Assembly (NCBI RefSeq): GCF_019797765.1
Contig: NZ_CP081862.1
Coordinates: forward strand, 248,001-312,000
DNA from: Cellulomonas sp. C5510
GTDB taxonomy: Bacteria > Actinomycetota > Actinomycetes > Actinomycetales > Cellulomonadaceae
DNA: 64,000 nt
Direction: 5' to 3'
Each line of letters starts with the position of its first letter. Positions within the stretch are counted from its first letter, which is position 1. Made by a program: the position numbers and the translations under genes. Below are positions 54,676-64,000 of the stretch, piece by piece. The notes under the pieces were generated by a model. It was not told where the DNA came from, did no database searches, and worked only from the letters and a program-made list of their open reading frames with translations.

Positions 54676-55578
54676 ATGGCCACCACGACACCGCCCGTGA
54701 CCCCCGCCGTGCCCGCGCCCCGCGCGCAGGCCGCCCCGCCGCGGTCCCCGCGCCGCCGCCGGTTCCCGACCGGGCGCGCGCTGACCTACACCGTCCTCGT
54801 CGTCGGCGTCGCGCTCTGGCTGCTGCCGTTCGTGTGGATGGTGCTCGGGTCGGTCAAGACGCAGCGCGAGATCCTCACCCGGCCGCCGACCTGGTGGCCG
54901 CAGGAGCCGACCGGCGCGAACTTCGCGACCTGGTTCGACGAGCTGCACTTCACGCAGTACTTCACGAACTCGTTCGTCGTCGCCGTGGTGACGGTGCTCG
55001 GGAACCTGCTGTTCTGCTCGATGGTCGGCTACGCGCTCGCCAAGATGGACTTCGCCGGCAAGAAGGTGCTGTTCACCGTGGTGATGACCATGCTCATGGT
55101 CCCCGGCGTCGTGACGTTCGTGCCGCTGTTCGTCATGGTCACCAAGCTCGGGCTGCTCAACACGTACGCCGCGCTGATCCTGCCGTTCGTCACCCAGCCC
55201 GTCGGCGTGTTCCTCATGCGGCAGTTCATGCTCGGCATCCCGGACGAGCTCCTGGAGGCCGCGCGCATGGACGGCGCGGGGGAGCTGCGGATCTTCGCGC
55301 GGGTGGTGATGCCGCTGTGCGGCCCGCCGCTCGCGACGCTCGGCATCCTGACGTTCCTCGGCTCCTGGAACAACTTCCTGTGGCCGCTGGTCGCCTCGCA
55401 GAGCCAGGACATGTACACGCTGCCGGTGGCGCTGTCGCTGTACTCGACCGGGCAGCGCGGCACCGACTACGGGCTGCTGCTCGCCGGCGCGGTGCTCATC
55501 ATCACGCCGATCCTGCTGCTGTTCCTGGCGCTGCAGCGCTACTTCATCCAGGGCGTGGCCACCACCGGCCTGAAGTGA
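54676..55578 (+). CDS. Sugar ABC transporter permease (MalG-type)
   Basis: A 300-residue partner permease with six membrane segments, EAA loop EAARMDGAGELRIFARVVMPL, and the usual terminal QRYFIQGVATTGLK. ATG 54676 with GAGGG directly ahead, five bases after the first permease. It completes the CUT1 membrane channel. Confidence 0.94.
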   Translation: MATTTPPVTPAVPAPRAQAAPPRSPRRRRFPTGRALTYTVLVVGVALWLLPFVWMVLGSVKTQREILTRPPTWWPQEPTGANFATWFDELHFTQYFTNSFVVAVVTVLGNLLFCSMVGYALAKMDFAGKKVLFTVVMTMLMVPGVVTFVPLFVMVTKLGLLNTYAALILPFVTQPVGVFLMRQFMLGIPDELLEAARMDGAGELRIFARVVMPLCGPPLATLGILTFLGSWNNFLWPLVASQSQDMYTLPVALSLYSTGQRGTDYGLLLAGAVLIITPILLLFLALQRYFIQGVATTGLK

Positions 55579-55582
55579 CACC

Positions 55583-55610
55583 GGGTGCGCCGTCGCGCGA
55601 CGGCGCACCC
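55583..55610. terminator. 28-bp perfect palindrome between transporter and enzyme genes
   Basis: The 28 bases are self-complementary (13-bp arms around a central CG pair), four bases past the second permease stop. It could attenuate transcription into the enzyme genes or protect the 3' end of the transporter mRNA. The GH94 gene follows after 69 bases with its own GAAGAGG site. Confidence 0.6.
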
Positions 55611-55679
55611 GCGCCCGGCCCGGCACCCGGCGCCCGGTCCTGCCCCCGCACCCGCTCCACCGAAGAGGTTCCCGCACCG

Positions 55680-58600
55680 ATGACCCGCACCCTCCCGCGC
55701 CCGCAGCACCGCACCGGGCCCGACGCCGGCGTGGCCACGCCCGGCGGCGTCGACGTCCGGCTCACCCCCGCGGGCGACGTGCGCGCGATCCGCGCCCCCG
55801 GCGGCCTGCTCGTCAACCAGTACGTTCCGGGGCCGCACGACGCCGCGACCGGCGGCCTGCACCTGCGCCGCACCGGCCCCGGCGCCGTGGACGCGGTGCC
55901 GCTGACGGGCGCCCGGTCGTCCGCGGCGCACCGGGTCGGTGACGGGTGGGTCCGCTGGGACGGGTCCGGCCTGGGCGTGCGCTGGACCGTGCACCTCGTG
56001 CTGGACCCGGACCGCACCGCCTGGGTGTGGCGCGTCGAGCTCGCGGTGGAGGGCGGCGCCGAGCCCGGCACGACGTACGACGTGGCGTTCCTGCAGGACC
56101 TGTCGCTGTCGCCGGAGGCCGCGGCGCAGTCGTCCGAGCCGTACGTGAGCCAGTACGTCGCCCACCGCCTGGAGCGGGACGAGCGGTTCGGCCGCGTGGT
56201 GCTGAGCCGGCAGACGATGACCTCCGCGCCGGCCCTGCCGCTCGCGGTGGTGGCGCTCGCCGAGGGCGCGGTGGCGGCCGGCACCGACGCGTTCGACCTC
56301 CACACCCCGCGGGCGCGCGCCGGACTGACCCCGGCGTTCCTCACGGGTGAGCCGTGGCCCGACCGGGTGCGGCAGCACGAGATGGCCACGGCCGCCCTGC
56401 TGTCCCACCCGAGCGACCTGGCGACGCCGCGCGTCCTGCACGCCGTGACCGGGTTCTGGCCGGACCGTCGCGGCCCGATGACGGCGGCGCTCGCGGAGCT
56501 GCCCGCACTGGCGGACGACCTGGTGGCGCGCGCCGGCATCGCGGCGGCCACGTCGCAGGCCGCCGAGCCGGCGCGCGACGAGCGCTCGCTGCTCGCCACC
56601 GCGCCGCTGCTGGCCGGCGACGCGCTCACGGACGACGCCCTGCTCGCGCTCGGCGACGGGGCGCGGTACCCGGAGCGGGACACCGCCTCCGGCGCGGTGC
56701 TCTCGTTCTTCACGCCCGGCGGCGCCCACGTGGTGCGCGGGGAGAAGGACCTGCTGCTCGACCGGCCGCACGGCCACGTGCTGCTGTGCGGCGACGCCCT
56801 CGCCCCGGACCGCCCGACCCTGTCCACCACCGTGTTCGCGCACGGCGTGGTCGGCTCGCACACGGTGCTGGGCAACACGTCGTTCGACCGGTTCGCGAGC
56901 GTGCACCGCAACCACCTCAACCTGCTGCGGTCCAACGGCGTGCGGGTGCTGGTGCGCCGCGACGGCGCGGCGACCTCCCTGGACGGTGCGGCGGGGCCGC
57001 GTGACGCGTGGCAGCTGCTCGGCCAGCCGTCGGCGTTCGTCCTCGACGTCGGCGAGGCCCGCTGGCTGTACCGGTGGGCGGACGCCGAGGTGGAGGTGCG
57101 GACCGTCGCCGCCTCCGACCGCGCGGTGCTGCTGACCGAGGTGCGCGCCTCCGCGGACCTGGACGTGCTGGTCACGACCGACGTCGAGCTCGGCGACGGG
57201 GCGTGGCGGGCCGAACCGGCCGCGGACGGCGCCGCGCTCGCCTTCCGCGCCGAGCCCGGCACCGCGGTCGCCGAGCACCACGACGCGCTGACGTACGTCC
57301 TCGCCGCCTCGCCCGGCGCGACCGTCGCGGGCGACGGGGTGCTGCTGCCCGACGGCGAGGACCGCGGCACGTCCGTCGTGACCGTCCTGGCGTCCGGGAC
57401 CCGGCTGCTGCGCGTCGCCGTCGCGGCGGACCTGGAGCGCGGGGCCGTGGCGGTGCCGGAGGCCGGGACCGCCGTCGCCGAGGGGCTCGACGGCGCCGCG
57501 CACGCCGCCGGGCACCGCGCGACGCTCGCCGCGCTGACCCGAGACCTGCGGATCGCGCCGGGCTCGCGGCTCGCGGAGCTCGAGGTGCTGCTGCCGTGGT
57601 GGGCGCACGACGCGCGGGTGCACTTCCTGGTGCCGCACGGGCTCGAGCAGTACTCGGGCGCGGCGTGGGGCACCCGCGACGTGTGCCAGGGGCCGTTCGA
57701 GCTGCTGCTCGCCGCCGGCCGGTTCGCGACCGCGCGCGACGTGCTGCTGCGGGTGCTGTCCCGGCAGTCGGTCGCGGGGACGTTCCCGCAGTGGTTCATG
57801 TTCGACGACTACGCCGAGGTGCTGCAGGAGCACGCGCACGGCGACGTGGTGGTCTGGCCGCTGTTCGCGCTCGGGCAGTACCTGCGGGCGACGGGTGACC
57901 TGGGCGTGCTGGACGAGGTGGTGCCGTTCCGCGACGGCGGGCCCGTGACCGTCGCCGCCCACGTGGAGGCGCTGCTGGCGTACCAGGAGCAGAACCGCGT
58001 CCCGGGCACCGCGCTGCCGGCGTACGGCGAGGGCGACTGGGACGACACCCTGCAGCCCGCCCGCCCGGAGATGCGGGAGCGGATGACGTCGACCTGGACG
58101 GCCGCGCTCACGTACCAGGCGCTGACGCTGGCCGCAGGGGAGCTCCGGGACGCGCCGGCACCGGGCGTGCGGACGCTCGCCGACCGCATGGCGTCCGCCG
58201 CTGCGGACGTGCTCGCGGACGTCCGGCGGCTGCTGCTGCCCGACGGCGTGGCGGCCGGCTTCGCGACCGTCGAGGACGGCGAGGCCACGCCCGTCATCCA
58301 CCCGCGCGACACGTCGACCGGCCTCACGTACCGGCTCATCGCGATGACCCGCCCCGTCATCGCCGAGCTGTTCGACGCCGACGAGGCCGCCCGGCACGAG
58401 GCGATCGTGCGGGAGCACCTGCACTTCCCGGACGGCGTGCGGCTGACGAACCGCCCGGCGCGGTTCGCCGACGGCGAGGTCGAGAGCTTCCTGCGCGCCG
58501 AGCAGGCGGCGTTCTTCGGCCGCGAGGTCGGGCTGATGTACGTGCACGCGCACGTGCGCTGGGTCGAGGCGCTCGCGAGCCTCGGCCGCGCCGCGGTCGG

Positions 58601-59111
58601 CGAGGAGCTGCTGCGGCTGTCGCCGATCGGGATGCGGGAGCGGGTACCCAGCGCCCTCCCGCGGCAGCGCACCTGCTACACGTCGTCCTCCGACGCCACG
58701 TTCCCCGACCGGTACGCCGCCGCGGAGGGCTTCGACCGGTTGCGCACCGGCGACGTCCCGACGGCCGACGGCTGGCGGGTCTACTCCTCCGGGCCCGGCA
58801 TCTACCTGCGCCAGGTCGTCCAGGGCCTGCTCGGCCTCGAGGAGCGCGCGGACGTGCTGGTGCTCGACCCGGCGCTGGCCCCCGAGGACGACGGCCTCGA
58901 GGTCGACGTGGTGCTGGCCGGGCGGACCCGGCGCGTGCGGTACCACGTGGACCCCGCGGCGGCCGGCGTCGAGGTGCGCCTGGACGGTGCGTCCGCGCCG
59001 GTGCCCGCCACGCCGCAGCCGCGCCGGTACCGCGCCGGGGGAGCGGCCGTGCCGCTCGACCTGCTGCGGGACGTCGCCGTGCTCGACGTCCGGACCCCGC
59101 CGGGTACCTGA
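55680..59111 (+). CDS. GH94-family glycoside phosphorylase, large form (probable 1,2-beta-oligoglucan phosphorylase)
   Basis: A 1143-residue enzyme. The (alpha/alpha)6 catalytic barrel spans about residues 630-1040, with the general-acid region GEGDWDDTLQP (Asp786-Asp789; cf. DWND of cellobiose phosphorylase), the phosphate/His region VIHPRDTSTGLTYRL and LLPWWAHDARVHFLVPHGLEQYSGAAWGTRD. An N-terminal beta-sandwich (1-270) precedes it. Cellobiose phosphorylases have about 820 residues and cellodextrin phosphorylases about 1000; 1,2-beta-oligoglucan phosphorylases about 1100, the best match. The encoded reaction releases alpha-glucose 1-phosphate in the cytoplasm. Substrate is inferred. Confidence 0.85.
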   Translation: MTRTLPRPQHRTGPDAGVATPGGVDVRLTPAGDVRAIRAPGGLLVNQYVPGPHDAATGGLHLRRTGPGAVDAVPLTGARSSAAHRVGDGWVRWDGSGLGVRWTVHLVLDPDRTAWVWRVELAVEGGAEPGTTYDVAFLQDLSLSPEAAAQSSEPYVSQYVAHRLERDERFGRVVLSRQTMTSAPALPLAVVALAEGAVAAGTDAFDLHTPRARAGLTPAFLTGEPWPDRVRQHEMATAALLSHPSDLATPRVLHAVTGFWPDRRGPMTAALAELPALADDLVARAGIAAATSQAAEPARDERSLLATAPLLAGDALTDDALLALGDGARYPERDTASGAVLSFFTPGGAHVVRGEKDLLLDRPHGHVLLCGDALAPDRPTLSTTVFAHGVVGSHTVLGNTSFDRFASVHRNHLNLLRSNGVRVLVRRDGAATSLDGAAGPRDAWQLLGQPSAFVLDVGEARWLYRWADAEVEVRTVAASDRAVLLTEVRASADLDVLVTTDVELGDGAWRAEPAADGAALAFRAEPGTAVAEHHDALTYVLAASPGATVAGDGVLLPDGEDRGTSVVTVLASGTRLLRVAVAADLERGAVAVPEAGTAVAEGLDGAAHAAGHRATLAALTRDLRIAPGSRLAELEVLLPWWAHDARVHFLVPHGLEQYSGAAWGTRDVCQGPFELLLAAGRFATARDVLLRVLSRQSVAGTFPQWFMFDDYAEVLQEHAHGDVVVWPLFALGQYLRATGDLGVLDEVVPFRDGGPVTVAAHVEALLAYQEQNRVPGTALPAYGEGDWDDTLQPARPEMRERMTSTWTAALTYQALTLAAGELRDAPAPGVRTLADRMASAAADVLADVRRLLLPDGVAAGFATVEDGEATPVIHPRDTSTGLTYRLIAMTRPVIAELFDADEAARHEAIVREHLHFPDGVRLTNRPARFADGEVESFLRAEQAAFFGREVGLMYVHAHVRWVEALASLGRAAVGEELLRLSPIGMRERVPSALPRQRTCYTSSSDATFPDRYAAAEGFDRLRTGDVPTADGWRVYSSGPGIYLRQVVQGLLGLEERADVLVLDPALAPEDDGLEVDVVLAGRTRRVRYHVDPAAAGVEVRLDGASAPVPATPQPRRYRAGGAAVPLDLLRDVAVLDVRTPPGT

Positions 59112-59172
59112 CCCGGTCCGCCCCGGCCGGCCTCCCCGGCCGCACCCCCGACCCCGACGAGAAGGACCAGCC

Positions 59173-60360
59173 ATGACCGTCCGCCGCTTCCCCGACGGCT
59201 TCCTGTGGGGCGCCGCCACGGCCGCCCACCAGGTCGAGGGCAACAACGTGAACTCCGACTGGTGGGTGCGCGAGCACGCCCCCGGCACCGACCTGCCCGA
59301 GCCGTCCGGCGACGCCGCCGACTCCTACCACCGGTACCCCGAGGACATCGCCCTCCTGGCGGAGCTCGGCCTGGACACGTACCGCTTCAGCATCGAGTGG
59401 GCCCGCATCGAGCCGGAGCAGGGCTACGTGTCGCGGGCGCAGCTCCAGCACTACCGCCGCATGGTCGACACCTGCCGCGAGCACGGGCTCACCCCGTCGG
59501 TGACGCTGCACCACTTCACGCACCCGCGCTGGTTCGCGAAGCTCGGCGGCTGGCGGAACCCCGTCGCACCCGAGCTGTTCGCCCGCTACACCGAGGCGGT
59601 GCTGCCGGTGCTCGGCGACGACGTCGAGTGGGTGTGCACCATCAACGAGCCCAACATGGTCGCGATGACCCGCGGCGAGGAGGGCACCGAGATGACGGCG
59701 TCCCGCCTGCCGGCGCCCGACCCGCAGATCACCGACGCCCTCATCGCGGCGCACGGGCGCTCCCGGGACGTGCTGTCCGGCGTCGGGCAGGTGCGCTCCG
59801 GGTGGTCCGTCGCGACGCAGGCGTACCACCCCGCCACACCCGACGCCGTGGAGGCGACGGCCGCGTACGGGTACCCGCGCGAGGACGTGTTCCTCGACGC
59901 GGCCGCCGGCGACGACTGGATCGGCGTGCAGGCGTACCTGCGCACGTTCATCGACCGGGAGGGCCGGCCCGTGCCCGTCGCCGACGACGTCGAGAAGACC
60001 CTCATCGGCTGGGAGTACTTCCCGCCGGCGCTCGGCATCGGCGTCCGCAACGCGTGGGCCCGCACCGGCGGCGTCCCGGTGGTCGTCACCGAGAACGGCA
60101 TCGCCACGCAGGACGACGCCCGCCGCATCGACTACACCCACGACGCCCTGGTCGGGCTGCACGACGCGATGGCCGACGGCATCGACGTCCGCGGGTACCT
60201 GCACTGGTCGGCGCTCGACAACTACGAGTGGGGCTCGTACACCCCGACGTTCGGGCTCATCGCCTGGGACCGGCAGACGTTCGCGCGCACGCCGAAGCCC
60301 AGCGCGCACTGGCTCGGGCAGGTCGCCCGCACGGGCGAGCTGACGCACCCGCACCGCTGA
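59173..60360 (+). CDS. GH1-family beta-glucosidase
   Basis: A 395-residue cytoplasmic glucosidase. Acid/base Glu159 lies in TINEPN, nucleophile Glu307 in VVTENG; the N terminus FPDGFLWGAATAAHQVEG and YRFSIEWARIEP are standard. It is about 50-80 residues shorter than typical GH1 enzymes, with shortened loops between the two catalytic glutamates. It would cut the disaccharide left by the phosphorylase. ATG 59173 has GAAGGA upstream. Last gene of the locus. Confidence 0.93.
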   Translation: MTVRRFPDGFLWGAATAAHQVEGNNVNSDWWVREHAPGTDLPEPSGDAADSYHRYPEDIALLAELGLDTYRFSIEWARIEPEQGYVSRAQLQHYRRMVDTCREHGLTPSVTLHHFTHPRWFAKLGGWRNPVAPELFARYTEAVLPVLGDDVEWVCTINEPNMVAMTRGEEGTEMTASRLPAPDPQITDALIAAHGRSRDVLSGVGQVRSGWSVATQAYHPATPDAVEATAAYGYPREDVFLDAAAGDDWIGVQAYLRTFIDREGRPVPVADDVEKTLIGWEYFPPALGIGVRNAWARTGGVPVVVTENGIATQDDARRIDYTHDALVGLHDAMADGIDVRGYLHWSALDNYEWGSYTPTFGLIAWDRQTFARTPKPSAHWLGQVARTGELTHPHR

Positions 60361-60366
60361 CGCCCG

Positions 60367-60396
60367 CCGCCGGGCCCGCACGCGCGGGCCCGGCGG
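60367..60396. terminator. Terminator between convergent GH1 and symporter genes
   Basis: A 13-bp perfect stem (60367-60379 with 60384-60396) and a 4-nt loop, seven bases after the GH1 stop. Usable by both transcripts. Confidence 0.8.
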
Positions 60397-60426
60397 GTCG
60401 GCCGGAGGCGAGGAGCCGGGCGTCGC

Positions 60427-61860
60427 TCAGCGGGCCCCGGCCGCGCCGACCGGCTCGGCCTCGTCCGCGGCGTCCGCGCCCGGGGCGGCGTCCGCGTCCT
60501 CGGTGAACAGGTCCTCCGCCTGGGCGGAGTCGTACTGCGCCTGGTCGAGGATGCCCTCGCGCTTCGCGACGACCGTCGGCACCAGCACCTGCCCCGCGAC
60601 GTTCACGGCCGTGCGGCCCATGTCGAGGATCGGGTCGATGGCCAGCAGCAGCCCGACGCCCGCGAGCGGCAGCCCGACGGTCGACAGCGTGAGGGTCAGC
60701 ATGACGATCGCGCCGGTGAGGCCCGCGGTGGCCGCCGACCCGACGACCGACACGAACGCGATGAGCACGTAGTCGAGCACCGACAGGTCGATGCCGAAGA
60801 TCTGCGCGACGAAGATCGCCGAGATCGCCGGGTAGATGGAGGCGCAGCCGTCCATCTTGGTGGTCGCCGCCAGGGGCACCGCGAAGGACGCGTACTCCGA
60901 CGGGACGCCGAGGTTCCGCTCCGTGACGCGCTGCGTGACCGGCATGGTGCCGATCGAGGACCGGGAGACGAACGCGAGCTGGATGGCCGGCCACGCGCCG
61001 CGGAACCAGCGCAGCACGCTCAGCCCGTTCAGCCGCAGGATCACGGGGTAGACGACGAGCAGCACGAGCGCGAGGCCGACGTAGACCGCGACCGCGAACC
61101 GCCCGAGGGACGCGAGCGAGTCCCAGCCGTAGGCGGCGACGGCGTGCCCGACCAGTCCGAGCGTGCCGATCGGCGCGAGCCGGATGATCCACCACAGCAC
61201 CTTCTGCACGACGACGAGCGCCGACCGCACGAACGTCAGGAACGGATCGGCCCTGGGGCCGGTGCGGAGCACCGCGATGCCGATGACGATCGCGACCACG
61301 ATGATCTGCAGCGCGTTGAAGCTGACCGACGTGCTGAGCGTGCCGTCGGGGGCCGCCGACGTGCTCGCGCCCAGCCCCAGCACGTTGCCCGGGATGAGGC
61401 CCTGCAGGAAGTCGGTCCACGAGCCGGTCCGGCCCGGGTCGGACGCCTGGTCGAGCGCGATGGTCGTGTGGCGGCCGGGCTGCAGGACCAGGCCCAGCAC
61501 GATGCCGATGGCCACGGAGACCGCGGCGGTGATCGCGAACCACAGCAGCGTCCGCCCGGCGAGGCGGGCGCCGTTCGCGACGTTCCGCAGGTTCGCGACC
61601 GAGGCGACGATCGCGGTGAAGATCAGCGGCGGGACGATCGCCCGCAGCAGCGTGACGAACGACGAGCCGATGGTGTCGAGCGTCGAGGTCAGCCAGTTCG
61701 GGGTCTCGGCGTCAGTGCCGGCGTCGACGGGGCCGATGGCCAGCGCGACGGCACCGAGGGCGACGCCGAGCACGAGTGCGAGGACGATCTGGGTGCCGAA
61801 GCTGCCCAGCAGGGTGCGGGCGCGCGAGCGCTCGCGGACCGCGGGTGCGGTGGAGGACAT
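60427..61860 (-). CDS. DAACS-family symporter, probable cystine/dicarboxylate importer (TcyP-like)
   Basis: A 477-residue transporter with eight membrane helices and two re-entrant loops. Hairpin motifs are SRSSIGTMPVTQRV (Ser-rich HP1/TM7 area), AVPLAATTKMDGCASIYPAI (TM7/NMDGT equivalent, here TKMDG) and LLLAIDPILDMGRTAVNVAG. The family imports dicarboxylates, glutamate or cystine with Na+ or H+. The cysteine-type leader peptide upstream favours cystine. An acidic Ala/Asp-rich tail of about 30 residues ends it. ATG 61860 with AAAGG upstream. Confidence 0.88.
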   Translation of the reverse strand: MSSTAPAVRERSRARTLLGSFGTQIVLALVLGVALGAVALAIGPVDAGTDAETPNWLTSTLDTIGSSFVTLLRAIVPPLIFTAIVASVANLRNVANGARLAGRTLLWFAITAAVSVAIGIVLGLVLQPGRHTTIALDQASDPGRTGSWTDFLQGLIPGNVLGLGASTSAAPDGTLSTSVSFNALQIIVVAIVIGIAVLRTGPRADPFLTFVRSALVVVQKVLWWIIRLAPIGTLGLVGHAVAAYGWDSLASLGRFAVAVYVGLALVLLVVYPVILRLNGLSVLRWFRGAWPAIQLAFVSRSSIGTMPVTQRVTERNLGVPSEYASFAVPLAATTKMDGCASIYPAISAIFVAQIFGIDLSVLDYVLIAFVSVVGSAATAGLTGAIVMLTLTLSTVGLPLAGVGLLLAIDPILDMGRTAVNVAGQVLVPTVVAKREGILDQAQYDSAQAEDLFTEDADAAPGADAADEAEPVGAAGAR

Positions 61861-61948
61861 GGCGGGGCCTTTCGCCGGGCGCGCCGCAGCGGCCCGGAGG
61901 GGACGGGGAGGTGCCCGCGCGTGGCGGACGGGGACCGGGGTCGTGCGG

Positions 61949-62020
61949 TCAGCGACAGAGCGCGCTGGCGACCCGGCGGAGGTCGACGGCGCGACGCGCG
62001 GTGAGGTCCCACCCGGTCAT
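61949..62020 (-). CDS. 23-residue cysteine-type leader peptide
   Basis: ATG 62020, with AGGGGG upstream, opens a 24-codon frame on the symporter strand. The peptide ends RRAVDLRRVASALCR, the form of leader peptides that precede cysteine and sulfur genes in actinobacteria, where a Cys codon near the end couples translation to cysteine supply (established for mycobacterial and streptomycete examples). The stop is 88 bases before the symporter start. It very likely regulates the symporter. Confidence 0.8.
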   Translation of the reverse strand: MTGWDLTARRAVDLRRVASALCR

Positions 62021-62119
62021 GTCGACGTGCCCCCTGGTGTCGCTGCGGTCGCGGGCCGGGCGCAGCACCCCGTGGACCCGGGGCCGGCCGGCCGGTTCGG
62101 CCCCGCCGTGGTGGGGCAA

Positions 62120-62135
62120 CCGCACCATGGTACGG
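62120..62135. promoter_or_regulatory. Near-palindrome upstream of the leader/symporter operon
   Basis: CCGCACCATGGTACGG is palindromic except for one pair and contains ACCATGGT. It lies 100 bp upstream of the leader peptide on its transcription side, in a 332-bp gap with no other gene. Candidate operator or promoter part; regulator unknown. Confidence 0.4.
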
Positions 62136-62192
62136 AGTGCTCGCCGGTGCCGCGCGGCGGTCGCCCGCAGGGTGGACGTCTGCGACGTGCCG

Positions 62193-64000
<1,808 letters not shown>

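Noticed and set aside
55539..59288. 1249-codon open frame on the - strand opposite GH94
   Set aside because: Antisense shadow with no recognisable domain; the + strand encodes an intact GH94 enzyme with catalytic motifs.

Overview
The window is about 75% G+C chromosomal DNA from an actinobacterium. Evidence is a WhiB-family regulator (WblA/WhiB4 type), an atypical OmpR-type GlnR, a mycothiol synthase (MshD), an actinobacterial Crp, and many start codons sitting six or seven bases after a -10 box. Two chemotaxis receptors indicate motility, and a LacI/ABC/GH94/GH1 sugar locus indicates life on plant or microbial beta-glucans. A Cellulomonas-like member of the Micrococcales is my best guess (inference from gene content, not from a search). 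I see no prophage, insertion sequence, CRISPR array, rRNA or tRNA.

Layout. 1-5.5 kb: a class A penicillin-binding protein diverges from wblA, DUF4177, RidA, crp, an RsiG-like helical protein and nth, an order conserved in actinobacteria. 5.5-14.7 kb: alpha/beta hydrolase, NhaA, GlnR, then a rightward run (membrane protein, two small ORFs, nitrobindin-like protein, YgfZ, FUSC, DUF2516, asparaginase, D-aminoacyl-tRNA deacylase). 14.7-21.6 kb: GNAT, a 60-residue acidic protein, macrodomain, aminotransferase, DksA/TraR zinc finger, then a repeat-rich intergenic region and a frameshifted AfsR-like regulator. 21.6-27 kb: DrrAB-like ABC exporter, SDR and TetR with a palindromic operator, a decayed class III aminotransferase, thioesterase and HAD phosphatase. 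27-33.5 kb: two convergent methyl-accepting chemotaxis proteins with nearly identical signalling halves, and clpC. 33.5-43.2 kb: LacI, lipoprotein, hydrolase, TetR-controlled ABC-2 exporter with a double ATPase, an orphan peptide-type ABC ATPase behind a mini-ORF, a sugar porter and a hypothetical gene.

43.2-51.1 kb is a phosphate block: a cloverleaf-like RNA candidate, a PHO-box promoter, the DUF47-Pit phosphate transporter, and the opposing mshD-ppk-mutT1-like operon, followed by an FAD monooxygenase. 51.1-60.4 kb is a carbohydrate locus: divergent LacI repressor, a paired operator, binding protein, two permeases, a 1143-residue GH94 phosphorylase and a GH1 glucosidase. Together these would import a short beta-glucan and split it by phosphorolysis and hydrolysis. 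The phosphorylase length points to beta-1,2-glucan (sophoro-oligosaccharides) rather than plain cellobiose.

60.4-64 kb carries a DAACS-family symporter preceded by a 23-codon leader peptide ending in Arg-Cys-rich residues, typical of actinobacterial cysteine attenuators; this suggests a cystine importer. Acetyl-CoA synthetase runs off the right edge. The most notable signals are the cysteine leader, the cloverleaf RNA, the paired LacI operator with the large GH94 enzyme, the frameshift in the AfsR-like gene flanked by tandem repeats, and the SDR gene whose only well-placed start codon is ATC.
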